Part shown: positions 18,011-31,213 of the stretch, piece by piece
Numbering within the stretch: position 1 is the stretch's first letter
Layout: each line of letters starts with the position of its first letter
Assembly: GCA_021787615.1 (NCBI GenBank)
Contig: JAJYLP010000021.1
Location: 1-44,543, forward strand
Direction of reading: 5' to 3'
Source of the DNA: Pseudomonadota bacterium
GTDB taxonomy: Bacteria > Pseudomonadota > Gammaproteobacteria > Steroidobacterales > Steroidobacteraceae
Length of the DNA: 44,543 nt
Notes under the pieces: generated by a model
Seen by the model: the letters and a program-made list of their open reading frames with translations, nothing else
Database searches by the model: none
Told to the model about the DNA's origin: nothing
Program-made: the position numbers and the translations under genes

Positions 18011-19432
18011 TCAGCCGTCCGTTTCGCTGTCGGCAGACCCATAAGGCTCCTCACCACCGGCGGCGACCTCGACAGCGGCCGTCCCCTCTCGCGAGCCCCG
18101 CCAAGTGCGCAGCGCGAGGTAGGCGCCCGTGACCACCGCAACGGAAATCAGGCTCACATGCAGGTCGGCGCCGAGTCCCGGCGTGAACTGCATGGCGATG
18201 AGGACCGCCCCCATCGCCCCGAGGGCGAGATAATTCGTCCAGGGATACAGCCACATGGTCAGCGCCGGCGCAGGCTGCCCGGCGCGCTCGCGCTGGCGGC
18301 GCATGCGCAGGTGCGCAAGCGCGATCAGGCCGTAGACGAAGATCATCAGCGCGCCCGAGGCGTCGACCAGGAACGCGAACACGCTTTGCGGCGCCTTGAT
18401 CGCCGCGAGGATACCGGCGACACCCGCGGCGCTGCACAGCAGCACCGAGCGCACCGGCACGCGCCTCGCATTCAGTTTGATCAGACCCTGGGGCGCATCG
18501 CCGCGCTCGGCGAGCACGAACAGCACTCGCGAGCACACATAGAACGCTGAATTCAGGCAGGAGAGCACCGCGGTGAGGATGATCGCGTCCATCGCGATAC
18601 CCGCCCACCAGAAGTGCATCCGCTCGAGCGCGAGCGTGAAGGGCGACTCGCCGATACGGATGCTCGTCCAGGGCACGACCGCCATGATGAAGAACACCGA
18701 GCCGACATAGAACATCAGGATGCGCACGATGATCGAGCTGGTCAGGCGCGCGATGGCGCGCGAGGGCTCGGCCGACTCGGCCGCCGCGACCGCGACGATT
18801 TCCGCTCCGGTGAGGGAGAAGAACACGGTCACCGCGCCGGCGAGCACCGCGACCGTGCCGTGGGGCATGAACCCGCCGTAGGCCGAGAGGTTGTGAAACG
18901 TCGACCCGTGCGGCGCGGTCCAGCCGAATGCGAAGGCGCCGGCCAGCAGGATGAACACGATGATGGCGGCCACTTTGATCGAGGAGAACCAGAACTCGAA
19001 CTCCCCGTACGAGCGCGCCGACATCAGGTTGACGCCGGTCATGAGCGCCATCAGGGCGCAGCCGAGCACCCCGGTGGGCACCTGAGGGATCCAGGTGTGC
19101 AGGATGTTCGCGCCGGCGATCGCCTCGGCCGGCACGACGATGATCCAGAAGTACCAGTACAGCCACCCGGCGATGAACCCCGCCCAGGGCCCGAGGCCCT
19201 CGCGCGCGAACTCGGTGAAGGAGCGCACGTTGGGCATGCTGAGGGACATCTCCCCGAGCATGCGCATCACCAGCAGCACCAGCGTCCCGGTGATGAGGTA
19301 GCTCAGCACGATGGCCGGCCCCACCGCCGCGATCGAGGCGCTGCTGCCGACAAACAGTCCCGCGCCGATGATCCCGCCGATGGAGATCATCTCCAGATGG
19401 CGCGGCTTGAGCGATCTGCTGAGTTCAGTCAT
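18011..19432 (-). CDS. Amino acid permease (APC family, GabP/AnsP-like)
   Basis: 473 residues with 12 predicted membrane helices. The first helix carries the APC signature ISIGGIIGAGLFVGS (about residues 17-31), where the unwound G-x-G segment binds the amino-acid carboxylate, and the conserved EMSLSMPNVRSFTEFA follows in the TM2-TM3 area. Helix 6 region SLTGAEIVAVAAAES (about 208-222) is the second substrate-site signature. This pattern is that of the AAT subgroup (GabP, AnsP, ProY, AroP) of proton-coupled inner-membrane importers. The substrate cannot be chosen from sequence alone. ATG 19432 has a GGGGGGAG ribosome site. It lies 60 bases after serS in the same direction and may be read through from that operon. 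Confidence 0.88.
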   Translation of the reverse strand: MTELSRSLKPRHLEMISIGGIIGAGLFVGSSASIAAVGPAIVLSYLITGTLVLLVMRMLGEMSLSMPNVRSFTEFAREGLGPWAGFIAGWLYWYFWIIVVPAEAIAGANILHTWIPQVPTGVLGCALMALMTGVNLMSARSYGEFEFWFSSIKVAAIIVFILLAGAFAFGWTAPHGSTFHNLSAYGGFMPHGTVAVLAGAVTVFFSLTGAEIVAVAAAESAEPSRAIARLTSSIIVRILMFYVGSVFFIMAVVPWTSIRIGESPFTLALERMHFWWAGIAMDAIILTAVLSCLNSAFYVCSRVLFVLAERGDAPQGLIKLNARRVPVRSVLLCSAAGVAGILAAIKAPQSVFAFLVDASGALMIFVYGLIALAHLRMRRQRERAGQPAPALTMWLYPWTNYLALGAMGAVLIAMQFTPGLGADLHVSLISVAVVTGAYLALRTWRGSREGTAAVEVAAGGEEPYGSADSETDG

Positions 19433-19492
19433 CCACTCCCCCCGGAGTCATCGTGTCTGCCGTATCCGTCCGCGCCGCCATGGCGCGCCGCC

Positions 19493-22082
<2,590 letters not shown>

Positions 22083-22086
<4 letters not shown>

Positions 22087-22781
22087 CGCGCGGGCGTTCC
22101 GATCACGTCAACTCCCTTCGGAGGCGAGAAAGTGAACGCCGCGGCCGGCACCGGCCCGTTGACCGCCACGTGCTCGAACACGATGGTGGCCACCTGACCG
22201 AGCGTGTCCTCGAGAATCATCCGCTTGAGCGTGCCGTGTTCGAACCCGAACAGCGCGCTGCGAAAATCGGCGCCCGAGGCGTGCAGCGGCTCGACGAACA
22301 CCCACTGCAGCCCCTCGCGCCGCCCGGCCGGCTGCTCGGTGAAGTGCTTGCGCACATCGACCGTGCCGGACAGCAGCATCGCCGGGGTCGCCGAGAGCGC
22401 CGCGCTCACCGGCTGGACCGTCACCTGCTCGAGATCGCGGTCGTAGAACCAGAGGTTGCGCCCATCGGCCACCATGAGCTGGCCGGCCCCCGGCGCATCG
22501 GCCCCCGCCTTGGCCGCCAGCGGACGGATGCTCCAGCGGAATTTCCCCGGGCGCTCCACGATGAGCGTGCCGGCCGAGCGCGACAGCAACGCCCCGTGCG
22601 CATCCACCAGAGTCTGGCGGAAGCTCACCCGCAGCGTGTGCAGCCGGCTGAGGAAGCGATCGAGCGGGGTCGGCGCGCGCGCCGCCTCGACCGCCGGTGC
22701 AGCGCGGGCCGCAGGCGTCACCGTGAGCGCGCAGCCGAGCGCGGCGGCCGCGAGCGCCGGCAAGATCAACACTTTCGCCAT
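22083..22781 (-). CDS. lolA: Outer-membrane lipoprotein carrier LolA
   Basis: 232 residues with a signal peptide (cleavage after about residue 27, ARA). Periplasmic chaperone that takes lipoproteins from LolCDE to LolB. The LolA fold is recognisable from [33 protein letters not shown] (the central strand pair), [16 protein letters not shown] and the C-terminal [28 protein letters not shown]. It is six bases downstream of ftsK and overlaps rarA by four bases, so the four genes ftsK-lolA-rarA-serS are one transcription unit in outline. Confidence 0.95.
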
Positions 22782-22787
22782 GGGTCG

Positions 22788-25133
22788 TCAGTCCTCCGGG
22801 CGCGCCGGCACCAGCACCTCGCGCGAGCCGTTCGATTGCAGCGGGCCGACCAGGCCCGCGTTCTCCATTGTCTCGAGCAGGCGCGCGGCGCGGTTGTAGC
22901 CGATCTTCAGGCGCCGCTGCACGTAGGAGATGGAGGGCTTCCTCTCCCGGGTCACGATCCGCACCGCCTCGTCGTAGAGGGAGTCCTGCTCCGGATCGGC
23001 CATCAGCCCCGCGCCGCCCTCGCCCTCCTCGCCCGCGAGCCCCGGGATGGGCAGCTGCGGACCGGAGAGCACCTCCTCGATGTAATCCGGCGGCGCGGCC
23101 CGCTTCAGCGCATCGGCCACGCGGTGCACCTCCTGGTCGGACACGAACGCGCCATGCACGCGCGTCGGCAGCGAGGTGCCGGGCGGAAGGTAGAGCATGT
23201 CGCCGTGCCCGAGCAGCGTCTCGGCGCCCATCTGATCGAGAATGGTGCGCGAGTCGACCTTGGCCGAGACCTGAAAGGCGATGCGGCAGGGAATGTTGGC
23301 CTTGATCAGGCCCGTGATCACATCCACCGAGGGGCGCTGCGTGGCGAGCACCAGATGGATGCCCGAGGCGCGCGCCTTCTGCGCCAGGCGCGCGATGAGC
23401 TCCTCGACCTTCTTGCCGACGATCATCATCATGTCGGCAAGCTCATCGATCACCACCACCACGTACGGCAGCGGCGAGAGGGGCGTGATCTGGCTCTGAT
23501 CGAAGCTCGGATCGTCGGCGGCGCGCGCGAGCATGAGCGGATCGAGAATGGGCTTGCCGGACTCGTTGGCATCCTTCACGCGCCGGTTGAACCCGCCGAT
23601 GTTGCGCACCCCGAGGGCGGCCATCAGCTGATAGCGCCGCTCCATCTCCCCGACGCACCAGCGCAGCGCGTTCGCCGCCTGCCTCATGTCCGTGACCACG
23701 GGCGTGAGCAGGTGCGGGATGCCCTCGTACATCGAGAGCTCGAGCATCTTCGGGTCGATCATGATCAATCGCACGTGCTCGGGCGTCGACTTGTACAGCA
23801 GCGACAGCACCATCGCGTTGATCCCGACCGATTTGCCGGAGCCGGTGGTGCCGGCGATCAGCAGGTGCGGCATACGCGTGAGGTCGGCCACCACGGGCGC
23901 CCCGCCGATGTCCTTGCCGAGGGCGAGCGCGAGCGGGGAGTGCATCTCGTCGTAGGCCCTCGAGCGCAGGATCTCCCCGAGCGTGACCATCTCGCGCTTC
24001 TCGTTGGCGATCTCGAGCCCCATGACGTTCTTGCCGGGGATCACCTCCACCACGCGCACGCTGAGCACCGAGAGCGCCCGCGCCAGGTCCTTGGCGAGGG
24101 TGGTGATCTGGCTCGCCTTGACTCCCGGGGCGGGCCGCAGCTCGAAACAGGTGACCACGGGGCCCGGCTGCACCGAGACCACCTCGGCCTCGATGTCGAA
24201 ATCCTTCAGTTTCATCTCCAGCAGCCGCGAGAGACCCTCGAGCGCCTCGCTCGAGTACGCCGGCTCGCGCGCCGGCGGGTCATCGAGCAGCGACAGCGGC
24301 GGCAGCTCGCCAGACTTCGGCGGATCGAACAGCGGCACCTGCCGCTCCCTCTCGACCCGCTCGCTCTTCTCGATCCGCGCGGCGGGTGCGCTGATGCGCG
24401 GGGACGGGCGCTGCGAGACGCGCTGGTGCTCGACCGCGACGGCCTCCTTGCGCGCCTGCCGGCGCTCGCGCCCCACGGCCAGATCACGCGCCGCGGCGCG
24501 CCGCTCGCGCACCCAGCCGAGCCCCTCCCAGGCCCACTGCCCGAGCCGGTCCATGATCGTGAACCAGGACACCCCGAAGCCGAGCGACAGGCCCGCCATC
24601 CACGCCACCAGCATGACCAGCGTGGCGCCCACGTAGCCGAGCGCCGCCCCGAGCCCACCGCCGGCGAGCGAACCGAGCAGCCCCCCCGCGCCCTCGTGCA
24701 GCACACCGGGGCCCCAATTGAGCCCCGCCAGGGCGCAGCTCGCGATGAGCAGCAGCGCCAGGCCGCCGGCGCGCACCAGCCGGGTGGCCCGCCCGAGCGG
24801 CGCCTCGCGGGCGCCGCGGTGCGTGCGCCAGGCGGCGAGCGCGAGCATCACGGGCAGCCAGTACGCCGGATAGCCGAGCAGGCCGAACAGCGCATCGGCA
24901 AGATAGGCCCCGACCGGACCGATGCGGTTGTGCACCACGGGGCCAGCGCCGCTGAAAAAGAAGCCCGCATCGCGGGGGCTGTACGTCGCGAGCGCAATCA
25001 GCACCACCAGCGCCGCAGCGACGGTGGCGATGACCGCGCTCTCGCGCAAAGCGCGGGCGACCGCTGCGCTGAAGCGGGACGGGCGGCGCGTGAGCGCCTG
25101 GGAGTCAGCCAATGGGTACGGCTCCATGATCAC
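22788..25133 (-). CDS. ftsK: DNA translocase FtsK
   Basis: 781 residues, the compact form with a short linker (E. coli FtsK has over 1,300). Four membrane helices in the first 190 or so residues anchor it at the septum. The motor has Walker [11 protein letters not shown] (about residue 430), Walker [13 protein letters not shown] (about 555) and [15 protein letters not shown]. The C-terminal gamma domain (about 715-781, [19 protein letters not shown]... and the [16 protein letters not shown] helix) reads KOPS sites and activates XerD. It moves the terminus region during division. Start is GTG 25133, or ATG 25127 two codons in; both have weak ribosome sites. Confidence 0.95.
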   Translation of the reverse strand: MIMEPYPLADSQALTRRPSRFSAAVARALRESAVIATVAAALVVLIALATYSPRDAGFFFSGAGPVVHNRIGPVGAYLADALFGLLGYPAYWLPVMLALAAWRTHRGAREAPLGRATRLVRAGGLALLLIASCALAGLNWGPGVLHEGAGGLLGSLAGGGLGAALGYVGATLVMLVAWMAGLSLGFGVSWFTIMDRLGQWAWEGLGWVRERRAAARDLAVGRERRQARKEAVAVEHQRVSQRPSPRISAPAARIEKSERVERERQVPLFDPPKSGELPPLSLLDDPPAREPAYSSEALEGLSRLLEMKLKDFDIEAEVVSVQPGPVVTCFELRPAPGVKASQITTLAKDLARALSVLSVRVVEVIPGKNVMGLEIANEKREMVTLGEILRSRAYDEMHSPLALALGKDIGGAPVVADLTRMPHLLIAGTTGSGKSVGINAMVLSLLYKSTPEHVRLIMIDPKMLELSMYEGIPHLLTPVVTDMRQAANALRWCVGEMERRYQLMAALGVRNIGGFNRRVKDANESGKPILDPLMLARAADDPSFDQSQITPLSPLPYVVVVIDELADMMMIVGKKVEELIARLAQKARASGIHLVLATQRPSVDVITGLIKANIPCRIAFQVSAKVDSRTILDQMGAETLLGHGDMLYLPPGTSLPTRVHGAFVSDQEVHRVADALKRAAPPDYIEEVLSGPQLPIPGLAGEEGEGGAGLMADPEQDSLYDEAVRIVTRERKPSISYVQRRLKIGYNRAARLLETMENAGLVGPLQSNGSREVLVPARPED

Positions 25134-25147
25134 GGATCTTAACTGTG

Positions 25148-26233
<1,086 letters not shown>

Positions 26234-26236
26234 CGA

Positions 26237-27376
26237 ATGCAGCTCGCCGTCCACTCGAGCATCGAGCAGATCGATCCGGGCCAGTGGAACGCGCTGGCCG
26301 GGCGCGAGCAGCCCTTTCTGCGCCACGAATTCCTGGCCGCGCTCGAGCATGGCGGGTGCGTGGGCCCGGCGCGCGGCTGGCTGCCCTGCCCGATCACCCT
26401 GAGTGACGCCGCCGGGCTCGCGGGCGCCGCGGCGGCCTTCGTCAAGGACAACTCCTCCGGCGAGTTCGTGTTCGATTTCGCGTGGGCCGAGGCCTATGCG
26501 CGCCACGGGCTCGAGTACTACCCCAAGCTCACCGTGGCGGTGCCGTTCACCCCGGCCACCGGCCCGCGCCTGCTGGTGCGCGCCGATCTGGAGCCCGGCG
26601 CAGTGCGCGCGCAGCTGCTCGAGTCGCTGCGCGCGGTGGCGCGCGAGCGCGGCTGCTCCTCGACGCACGCGCTGTTTCTCACCGAGAGCGACCGGGTGGC
26701 CTGCGAGCGGGCGGGCTGGCTGCTGCGGCGCGACTGTCAGTTCCACTGGAGCAACCGCGGCTACCGCGACTTCGAGCAGTACCTCTCGAGCTTCACCGCC
26801 GAGAAGCGCAAGAAGGCGCGCCGCGAGCGCCGGCGCGTGCACGAGGCGGGCATCCGCTTCCTCACCCGCTTCGGCAGCGAGCTCGATGCGGGGCTCCTCG
26901 ACCGGATCTACGGCTTTCACCGCGAGACGTTCCTGCGCCACGGGCGCGAGCCCTACCTGACGCGCGCCTTCTTCGGGGAGATCGCCCGCACGCTCGGCGA
27001 TGCGCTGATGGTGAAGATCGCGATGCACGGCGCGCGCGCGGTCGCCGCAGCGGTGTTCTTCTGGTCCGAGGCGGCGCTCTGGGGCCGCTACTGGGGGGCC
27101 GCGGGCGAGTACCACAGCCTGCACTTCGAGACCTGCTACCACCAGGGGATCGAGTTCTGCATCGAGCGCGGCATCGAGCGGTTCGAGCCGGGCACACAGG
27201 GGGAGCACAAAGTCAGCCGTGGCTTCGAGCCGTGCCTGACCTGGTCCGCGCACGACATCCACGATGCGCGCTTTCGGGCGGCGATCGGCGAGTACCTCGA
27301 GCGGGAGGCCGACTGGGTCGAGGGCTACGTCGGGCAAGTGCGCGAGCACGTCCCGTTCCGCAAGGCGAGCTCGTGA
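26237..27376 (+). CDS. GNAT-like acetyltransferase of the COG3146 / DUF482 family
   Basis: 379 residues, starting three bases after trxB and overlapping aat by four bases (GTGA). The protein fits the COG3146 family, annotated loosely as peptidoglycan-related or GNAT: an opening with QWNALAGREQPFLRHEFLAALE, SGEFVFDFAWAEAYARHGLEYYPKL, then FEQYLSSFTAEKRKKARRERR and a final EPGTQGEHKVSRGFEP loop. The fold is thought to be a doubled GNAT domain like FemAB. The true substrate is not known. In E. coli the trxB-aat interval holds cydDC, so this gene is the local replacement. Cytoplasmic; no signal peptide. Confidence 0.85.
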   Translation: MQLAVHSSIEQIDPGQWNALAGREQPFLRHEFLAALEHGGCVGPARGWLPCPITLSDAAGLAGAAAAFVKDNSSGEFVFDFAWAEAYARHGLEYYPKLTVAVPFTPATGPRLLVRADLEPGAVRAQLLESLRAVARERGCSSTHALFLTESDRVACERAGWLLRRDCQFHWSNRGYRDFEQYLSSFTAEKRKKARRERRRVHEAGIRFLTRFGSELDAGLLDRIYGFHRETFLRHGREPYLTRAFFGEIARTLGDALMVKIAMHGARAVAAAVFFWSEAALWGRYWGAAGEYHSLHFETCYHQGIEFCIERGIERFEPGTQGEHKVSRGFEPCLTWSAHDIHDARFRAAIGEYLEREADWVEGYVGQVREHVPFRKASS

Positions 27377-28077
27377 AGCGCATCACCTGGCTCTCGCCGC
27401 AGGAGTCGCGGGAATGGTTTCCGCCGCTCGAGCAGGCGCTCGATGAGCCGGCGGGGCTGCTCGCCGCGGGCGGGGACCTCTCCAGCGAGTGGCTGCTCGC
27501 GGCCTACCGGCGCGGCATCTTTCCCTGGTACTCGCCCGGCCAGCCGGTGCTGTGGTGGTCGCCCGATCCGCGCACGGTGCTCTTCCCAGCCGAGTTCCGC
27601 TTGCATAGGAGCCTTTTAAAGACTATAAGAAACAAAGGCTTGTGTATATCTGTTAATCAACAGTTCGAGGTCGTGATCGATGCCTGCGCCGCGCCGCGCG
27701 CGCGCAGCCCGGGCACCTGGATCACCGCCGAGATGCGCGCCGCCTACGTGCGGCTGCACGAGCTGGGTTTCGCCCACAGCATCGAGGTCACGCACCGGGG
27801 CGAGCTCGCCGGGGGACTCTACGGGGTGCGCCTCGGCGGGGTGTTTTTCGGCGAATCCATGTTCAGCCGCGCGCGCGACGGCTCAAAAGTGGCGCTCGCG
27901 CATCTGGTGACGATGTGTGCGGGCAACGGCATCGCGCTCATCGACTGTCAGATGCCCTCGGCGCACCTGGCGAGCCTCGGGGCGCGCGCCATCCCGCGTG
28001 GGCACTTCCAGGCGCTGCTCGCGCGCTGGGTGCGCGTGGAGCCGATTGCCCTCAAGCGGCCCCCGGCCAAGGACTGA
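27373..28077 (+). CDS. aat: Leucyl/phenylalanyl-tRNA--protein transferase
   Basis: 234 residues. Transfers Leu or Phe from tRNA to the N-terminal Lys/Arg of proteins, creating N-degrons for ClpS/ClpAP. Family signatures: [22 protein letters not shown] (about 16-37, pocket entry), [23 protein letters not shown] (about 45-67), the [19 protein letters not shown] helix, [25 protein letters not shown], and [16 protein letters not shown]. The start is GTG 27373, overlapping the acetyltransferase stop. Bases 27601-27660 are only 19/60 G or C and use rare codons (ctt, tta, act, ata, aga, tgt, tct), though the encoded helix still looks like the family. infA lies 68 bases downstream. Confidence 0.95.
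   Translation: MKRITWLSPQESREWFPPLEQALDEPAGLLAAGGDLSSEWLLAAYRRGIFPWYSPGQPVLWWSPDPRTVLFPAEFRLHRSLLKTIRNKGLCISVNQQFEVVIDACAAPRARSPGTWITAEMRAAYVRLHELGFAHSIEVTHRGELAGGLYGVRLGGVFFGESMFSRARDGSKVALAHLVTMCAGNGIALIDCQMPSAHLASLGARAIPRGHFQALLARWVRVEPIALKRPPAKD
27601..27629 (+). promoter_or_regulatory. Promoter-like hexamer pair inside aat
   Basis: Within the AT-rich island of aat, TTGCAT (27601-27606) and TATAAG (27624-27629) are 17 bases apart. The second is a five-of-six -10 match, the first a three-of-six -35 match. A transcript from here would cover the 3' half of aat and infA. This is inference from spacing and base content. Confidence 0.3.
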
Positions 28078-28088
28078 GCCGATGTAAA

Positions 28089-28118
28089 TTGCACAGCCGC
28101 GGCCATTTGTGCTGCAAT
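28089..28118 (+). promoter_or_regulatory. Candidate infA promoter
   Basis: TTGCAC (28089-28094) and TGCAAT (28113-28118) are 18 bases apart in the 68-base aat-infA gap. ATTGCA and TGCAAT also form a short inverted repeat around the spacer. Matches to sigma-70 consensus are partial, so the call is tentative. Confidence 0.3.
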
Positions 28119-28145
28119 TCGCGCCCCCGCAACTCAAAGGGCCAT

Positions 28146-28364
28146 ATGTCCAAAGAAGACGCCATCCAGATGGAGGGTGAGGTGGTGGAAACACTGCCCA
28201 ACACCACTTTTCGCGTGAAGCTGAAAAACGGCCACGTGGTCACCGCGCACATCTCAGGCAAGATGCGCAAAAACTACATCCGCATTCTCACCGGCGACCA
28301 GGTCACCGTCGAGATGACCCCTTACGACCTCACAAAGGGCCGCATCGTCTACCGCGGACGCTGA
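28146..28364 (+). CDS. infA: Translation initiation factor IF-1
   Basis: 72 residues, exactly the family length. Cytoplasmic OB-fold protein that occupies the ribosomal A site during initiation. The sequence is canonical: [58 protein letters not shown] and the C-terminal [12 protein letters not shown] 28146 follows an AAAGG five bases upstream. Its convergent neighbour is clpA. Confidence 0.98.
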   Translation: MSKEDAIQMEGEVVETLPNTTFRVKLKNGHVVTAHISGKMRKNYIRILTGDQVTVEMTPYDLTKGRIVYRGR

Positions 28365-28408
28365 AGGCAGCGCCCGCCCTCCATGAGGCGAGCGCGATCG
28401 GCTGCGCG

Positions 28409-30670
28409 CTATGCCGTCACTTCAGGCTGCGCAGCCGCCGTGCACTCCAGTTCCAGCCGTGAGCCATCCGCTGCCACCGAGACCCGCACCTGACCGCCGC
28501 CGACGAGACGCCCGAACAGCAGCTCCTCGGCGAGCGGCCGCTTGATGAACTCCTGGATGGTGCGGGCCATCGGGCGGGCGCCCATCTTGGGGTCATAGCC
28601 CTTCGCGGCGATCCAGCCTCGCGCCGCATCATCGAGCGAGATCGTCACGCCCTTCTGCTCAAGCTGCATCTCCACCTCGAGGATCAGCTTGTCGACCACC
28701 CGTTCGATGGTCGGGGCATCCAGGCTCGCGAACTGGATGACCGCATCGAGGCGATTGCGGAACTCCGGGGTGAACAGGCGCCGGATCGCCTCCATGCCGT
28801 CGCTGGCGTTGTCCTGCTGCGTGAACCCGATCGAGGGCCGGGCCATCTCCTGCGCCCCGGCGTTGGTGGTCATGACGATGATGACGTGGCGGAAGTCGGC
28901 CTTGCGCCCGTTGTTGTCCGTGAGCGTACCGTGGTCCATCACCTGCAGCAGCAGGTTGAACACGTCCGGATGGGCCTTCTCGATCTCATCGAGCAGCAGC
29001 ACGCAGTGCGGATGCTTGGTGACCGCCTCGGTGAGCAGCCCGCCCTGGTCGAACCCCACATACCCCGGCGGCGCCCCGATCAGGCGCGAAACGGTGTGCC
29101 GCTCCATGTACTCGGACATGTCGAAGCGCAGGAACTCCACCCCGAGGGTAATGGCGAGCTGGCGGGTCACTTCGGTCTTGCCGACGCCCGTGGGGCCGGC
29201 GAACAGGAAGCTGCCGACGGGCTTGCGCTGATCGCCGAGCCCCGAGCGGGCCATCTTGATGGCCGCGGCCAGGGCCTCGATCGCCTTGTCCTGACCGAAG
29301 ATCACCAGCTTGAGGTTGCGCTCGAGGCTGCGCAGCACCTCCCGGTCCGAGCTCGAGACGCTCTTCGCCGGAATGCGCGCCATGCGCGCCACCACGTCCT
29401 CGATGTGGCTCACCTCGATCGCCGCCGGCCGCTCGGTGAGCGGCCGTAAGCGCTGGCGCGCTCCGGCCTCATCGACCACGTCGATGGCCTTGTCGGGCAG
29501 ATGGCGCTCGTTGATGTGCCGCGCGGCGAGCTCGGCGGCGGCCTTGAGCGCCTCGGGCGTGTAGGGGATGCCGTGATGCTCCTCGAAGCGCCCCCTCAGG
29601 CCGAGCAGGATCTCCACCGTCTCGGCCACCGAGGGCTCGGTCACGTCGATCTTCTGGAAGCGGCGCGCGAGCGCGTGATCCTTCTCGAAGATGCCGCGGT
29701 ATTCCTGGTACGTGGTCGAGCCGATGCAGCGGATCTCCCCGTTGGTGAGCACCGGCTTGATCAGGTTCGAGGCGTCCATCACCCCGCCGGAGGCGGCTCC
29801 GGCGCCGATCACGGTGTGGATCTCATCGATGAACAGGATCGCCCCGGGGAGCTTCTTCAGCTCGCCGATCACCGCCTTCAGGCGCTTCTCGAAATCTCCG
29901 CGGTACTTGGTGCCGGCGATGAGCGCGCCCATGTCGAGCGCGTAGAGGGTGCAGTCGGCGAGCACCTCGGGCACCTGTCCCTCGACGATCAGGCGCGCCA
30001 AGCCCTCGGCGATGGCGGTCTTGCCGACGCCGGCCTCCCCGACATACAGCGGATTGTTCTTGCGGCGGCGGCAGAGGATCTCGATGGTACGCTCGACCTC
30101 GAGCTTGCGCCCGATCAGCGGATCGATGCGCCCTTCCTGCGCCAGGCGGTTCAGGTTCGTGGTGAATTTCTCGAGCGCGCTACCGCCGTCGCTCTCGCGC
30201 TCCTCGGACTGCGGCTCCTCGGCGGCCTTCTCCTCGGCGAGCTTCGAGAGGCCGTGGGAGATGTAATTGACGACATCCAGGCGCGCGACGTGCTGGCGGT
30301 TGAGCAGGAACACCGCATGGCTCTGCTTCTCGCTGAAGATAGCCACCAGCACGTTGGCGACCCCCACCTCCTTGCGGCCGCTTGACTGCACGTGGAAGAC
30401 CGCGCGCTGCAGCACGCGCTGGAAGCCGAGCGTCGGCTGCACCTCGCGCTCGGCGCTCTCGGCGACGCGCGGGGTCGACTGCTCGATGTGCTCCTTGAGC
30501 TCCTGGCGCAGCCGCGCCAGATCCGCGCCGCAGGCGCGCAGCACTTCGCGCACCCGCGGGGTGTCGAGGATCGACAGCAGCAGGTGCTCGACCGTGAGGT
30601 ACTCGTGGCGCGCCTCGCGCGCCTGGTGAAACGCCTCGTTCAGGCAGTATTCAAGCTCGTTCGACAACAC
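28409..30670 (-). CDS. clpA: ATP-dependent Clp protease ATP-binding subunit ClpA
   Basis: 753 residues, close to E. coli ClpA. The N domain (about 1-145, LNEAFHQAREARHEYLTVEHLL) binds ClpS. D1 has Walker A GEAGVGKTAIAEGLA (about 214) and Walker B ILFIDEIHTVIGAG; D2 has GPTGVGKTEVTRQLA (about 495) and LLLDEIEKAHPDV. A SIGFTQQD loop (about 620) is the ClpP-docking IGF/IGL loop. With ClpP it unfolds N-degron and other substrates. It begins 21 bases after clpS, and the two are surely an operon. clpP is not in the window. Confidence 0.97.
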   Translation of the reverse strand: MLSNELEYCLNEAFHQAREARHEYLTVEHLLLSILDTPRVREVLRACGADLARLRQELKEHIEQSTPRVAESAEREVQPTLGFQRVLQRAVFHVQSSGRKEVGVANVLVAIFSEKQSHAVFLLNRQHVARLDVVNYISHGLSKLAEEKAAEEPQSEERESDGGSALEKFTTNLNRLAQEGRIDPLIGRKLEVERTIEILCRRRKNNPLYVGEAGVGKTAIAEGLARLIVEGQVPEVLADCTLYALDMGALIAGTKYRGDFEKRLKAVIGELKKLPGAILFIDEIHTVIGAGAASGGVMDASNLIKPVLTNGEIRCIGSTTYQEYRGIFEKDHALARRFQKIDVTEPSVAETVEILLGLRGRFEEHHGIPYTPEALKAAAELAARHINERHLPDKAIDVVDEAGARQRLRPLTERPAAIEVSHIEDVVARMARIPAKSVSSSDREVLRSLERNLKLVIFGQDKAIEALAAAIKMARSGLGDQRKPVGSFLFAGPTGVGKTEVTRQLAITLGVEFLRFDMSEYMERHTVSRLIGAPPGYVGFDQGGLLTEAVTKHPHCVLLLDEIEKAHPDVFNLLLQVMDHGTLTDNNGRKADFRHVIIVMTTNAGAQEMARPSIGFTQQDNASDGMEAIRRLFTPEFRNRLDAVIQFASLDAPTIERVVDKLILEVEMQLEQKGVTISLDDAARGWIAAKGYDPKMGARPMARTIQEFIKRPLAEELLFGRLVGGGQVRVSVAADGSRLELECTAAAQPEVTA

Positions 30671-30691
30671 TTTACTCGAGCCTCTTGCCGC

Positions 30692-31012
30692 TCACGCCTC
30701 TTCCAGCGTGCACATCAGCGGGTGCTGATTGTCACGCGCATAAGTGGTGACCTGCGCGACCTTGGTTTCAGCGATCTCGAAGGTAAACACCCCGCAAACA
30801 CCCTTGCCCTGGGTATGCACCTCCAGCATGATACGCGTCGCGCTCGGCCGGTCGAGGCTGAAGAACTTCTCCAGCACATCGACCACGAACTCCATCGGCG
30901 TGTAGTCATCGTTGAGCAGCACCACCCGGAAGAGCGGCGGGGGCTTGACCTCGGGCCGCGCCTCCTCGACGAGTATCCCGGCATCGGGACGGGTCGGATG
31001 GGGGTCGGTCAT
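30692..31012 (-). CDS. clpS: ATP-dependent Clp protease adaptor ClpS
   Basis: 106 residues. N-recognin that delivers proteins with N-terminal Leu, Phe, Tyr or Trp to ClpA. Signature residues are present: [20 protein letters not shown] (the Asn/Asp pair binds the alpha-amino group), the helix with [13 protein letters not shown], and [11 protein letters not shown] used ATG 31012 with AGAGG just upstream; the frame to 31078 is an unlikely extension. Confidence 0.96.
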   Translation of the reverse strand: MTDPHPTRPDAGILVEEARPEVKPPPLFRVVLLNDDYTPMEFVVDVLEKFFSLDRPSATRIMLEVHTQGKGVCGVFTFEIAETKVAQVTTYARDNQHPLMCTLEEA

Positions 31013-31018
31013 AGCCTC

Positions 31019-31047
31019 TTTATAGGGGGCGTCACGGCGCAACACAA
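31019..31047 (-). promoter_or_regulatory. Candidate clpS promoter, possibly leaderless
   Basis: On the minus strand TTGTGT and TATAAA (31019-31024) stand 17 bases apart. The -10 match is five of six. Its end is only six bases from the clpS ATG, so transcription would begin at or next to the start codon, although AGAGG is also present there. A distal promoter is the alternative. Confidence 0.3.
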
Positions 31048-31106
31048 GAGCAGTACCCCCCGCCCCGGCGGCCCGCACCGCGAGGCGGCCGGGCTCTCAA
31101 ACAGAA

Positions 31107-31118
31107 ACAAGCGCTTGT
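31107..31118. promoter_or_regulatory. Perfect 12-bp palindrome, likely operator
   Basis: ACAAGCGCTTGT is a perfect palindrome in the 200-base divergent clpS-gspC region. Its right end overlaps the predicted gspC -35 box, so a bound dimeric regulator would compete with RNA polymerase. The regulator is not identified. Confidence 0.45.
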
Positions 31119-31144
31119 GAGCGGAACCGGCAGCCCCGTATGAT
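31115..31144 (+). promoter_or_regulatory. Candidate gspC promoter
   Basis: TTGTGA (31115-31120, four of six) and TATGAT (31139-31144, five of six) are 18 bases apart and about 70 bases before the gspC ATG. It overlaps the palindrome at 31107-31118. Confidence 0.45.
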
Positions 31145-31213
31145 TGATCGAGCGCCCCTCGCACGTTGCGGAGATTTTACGGTCTGTTTCCTACCGGTCC
31201 GGCTGATGCATCG

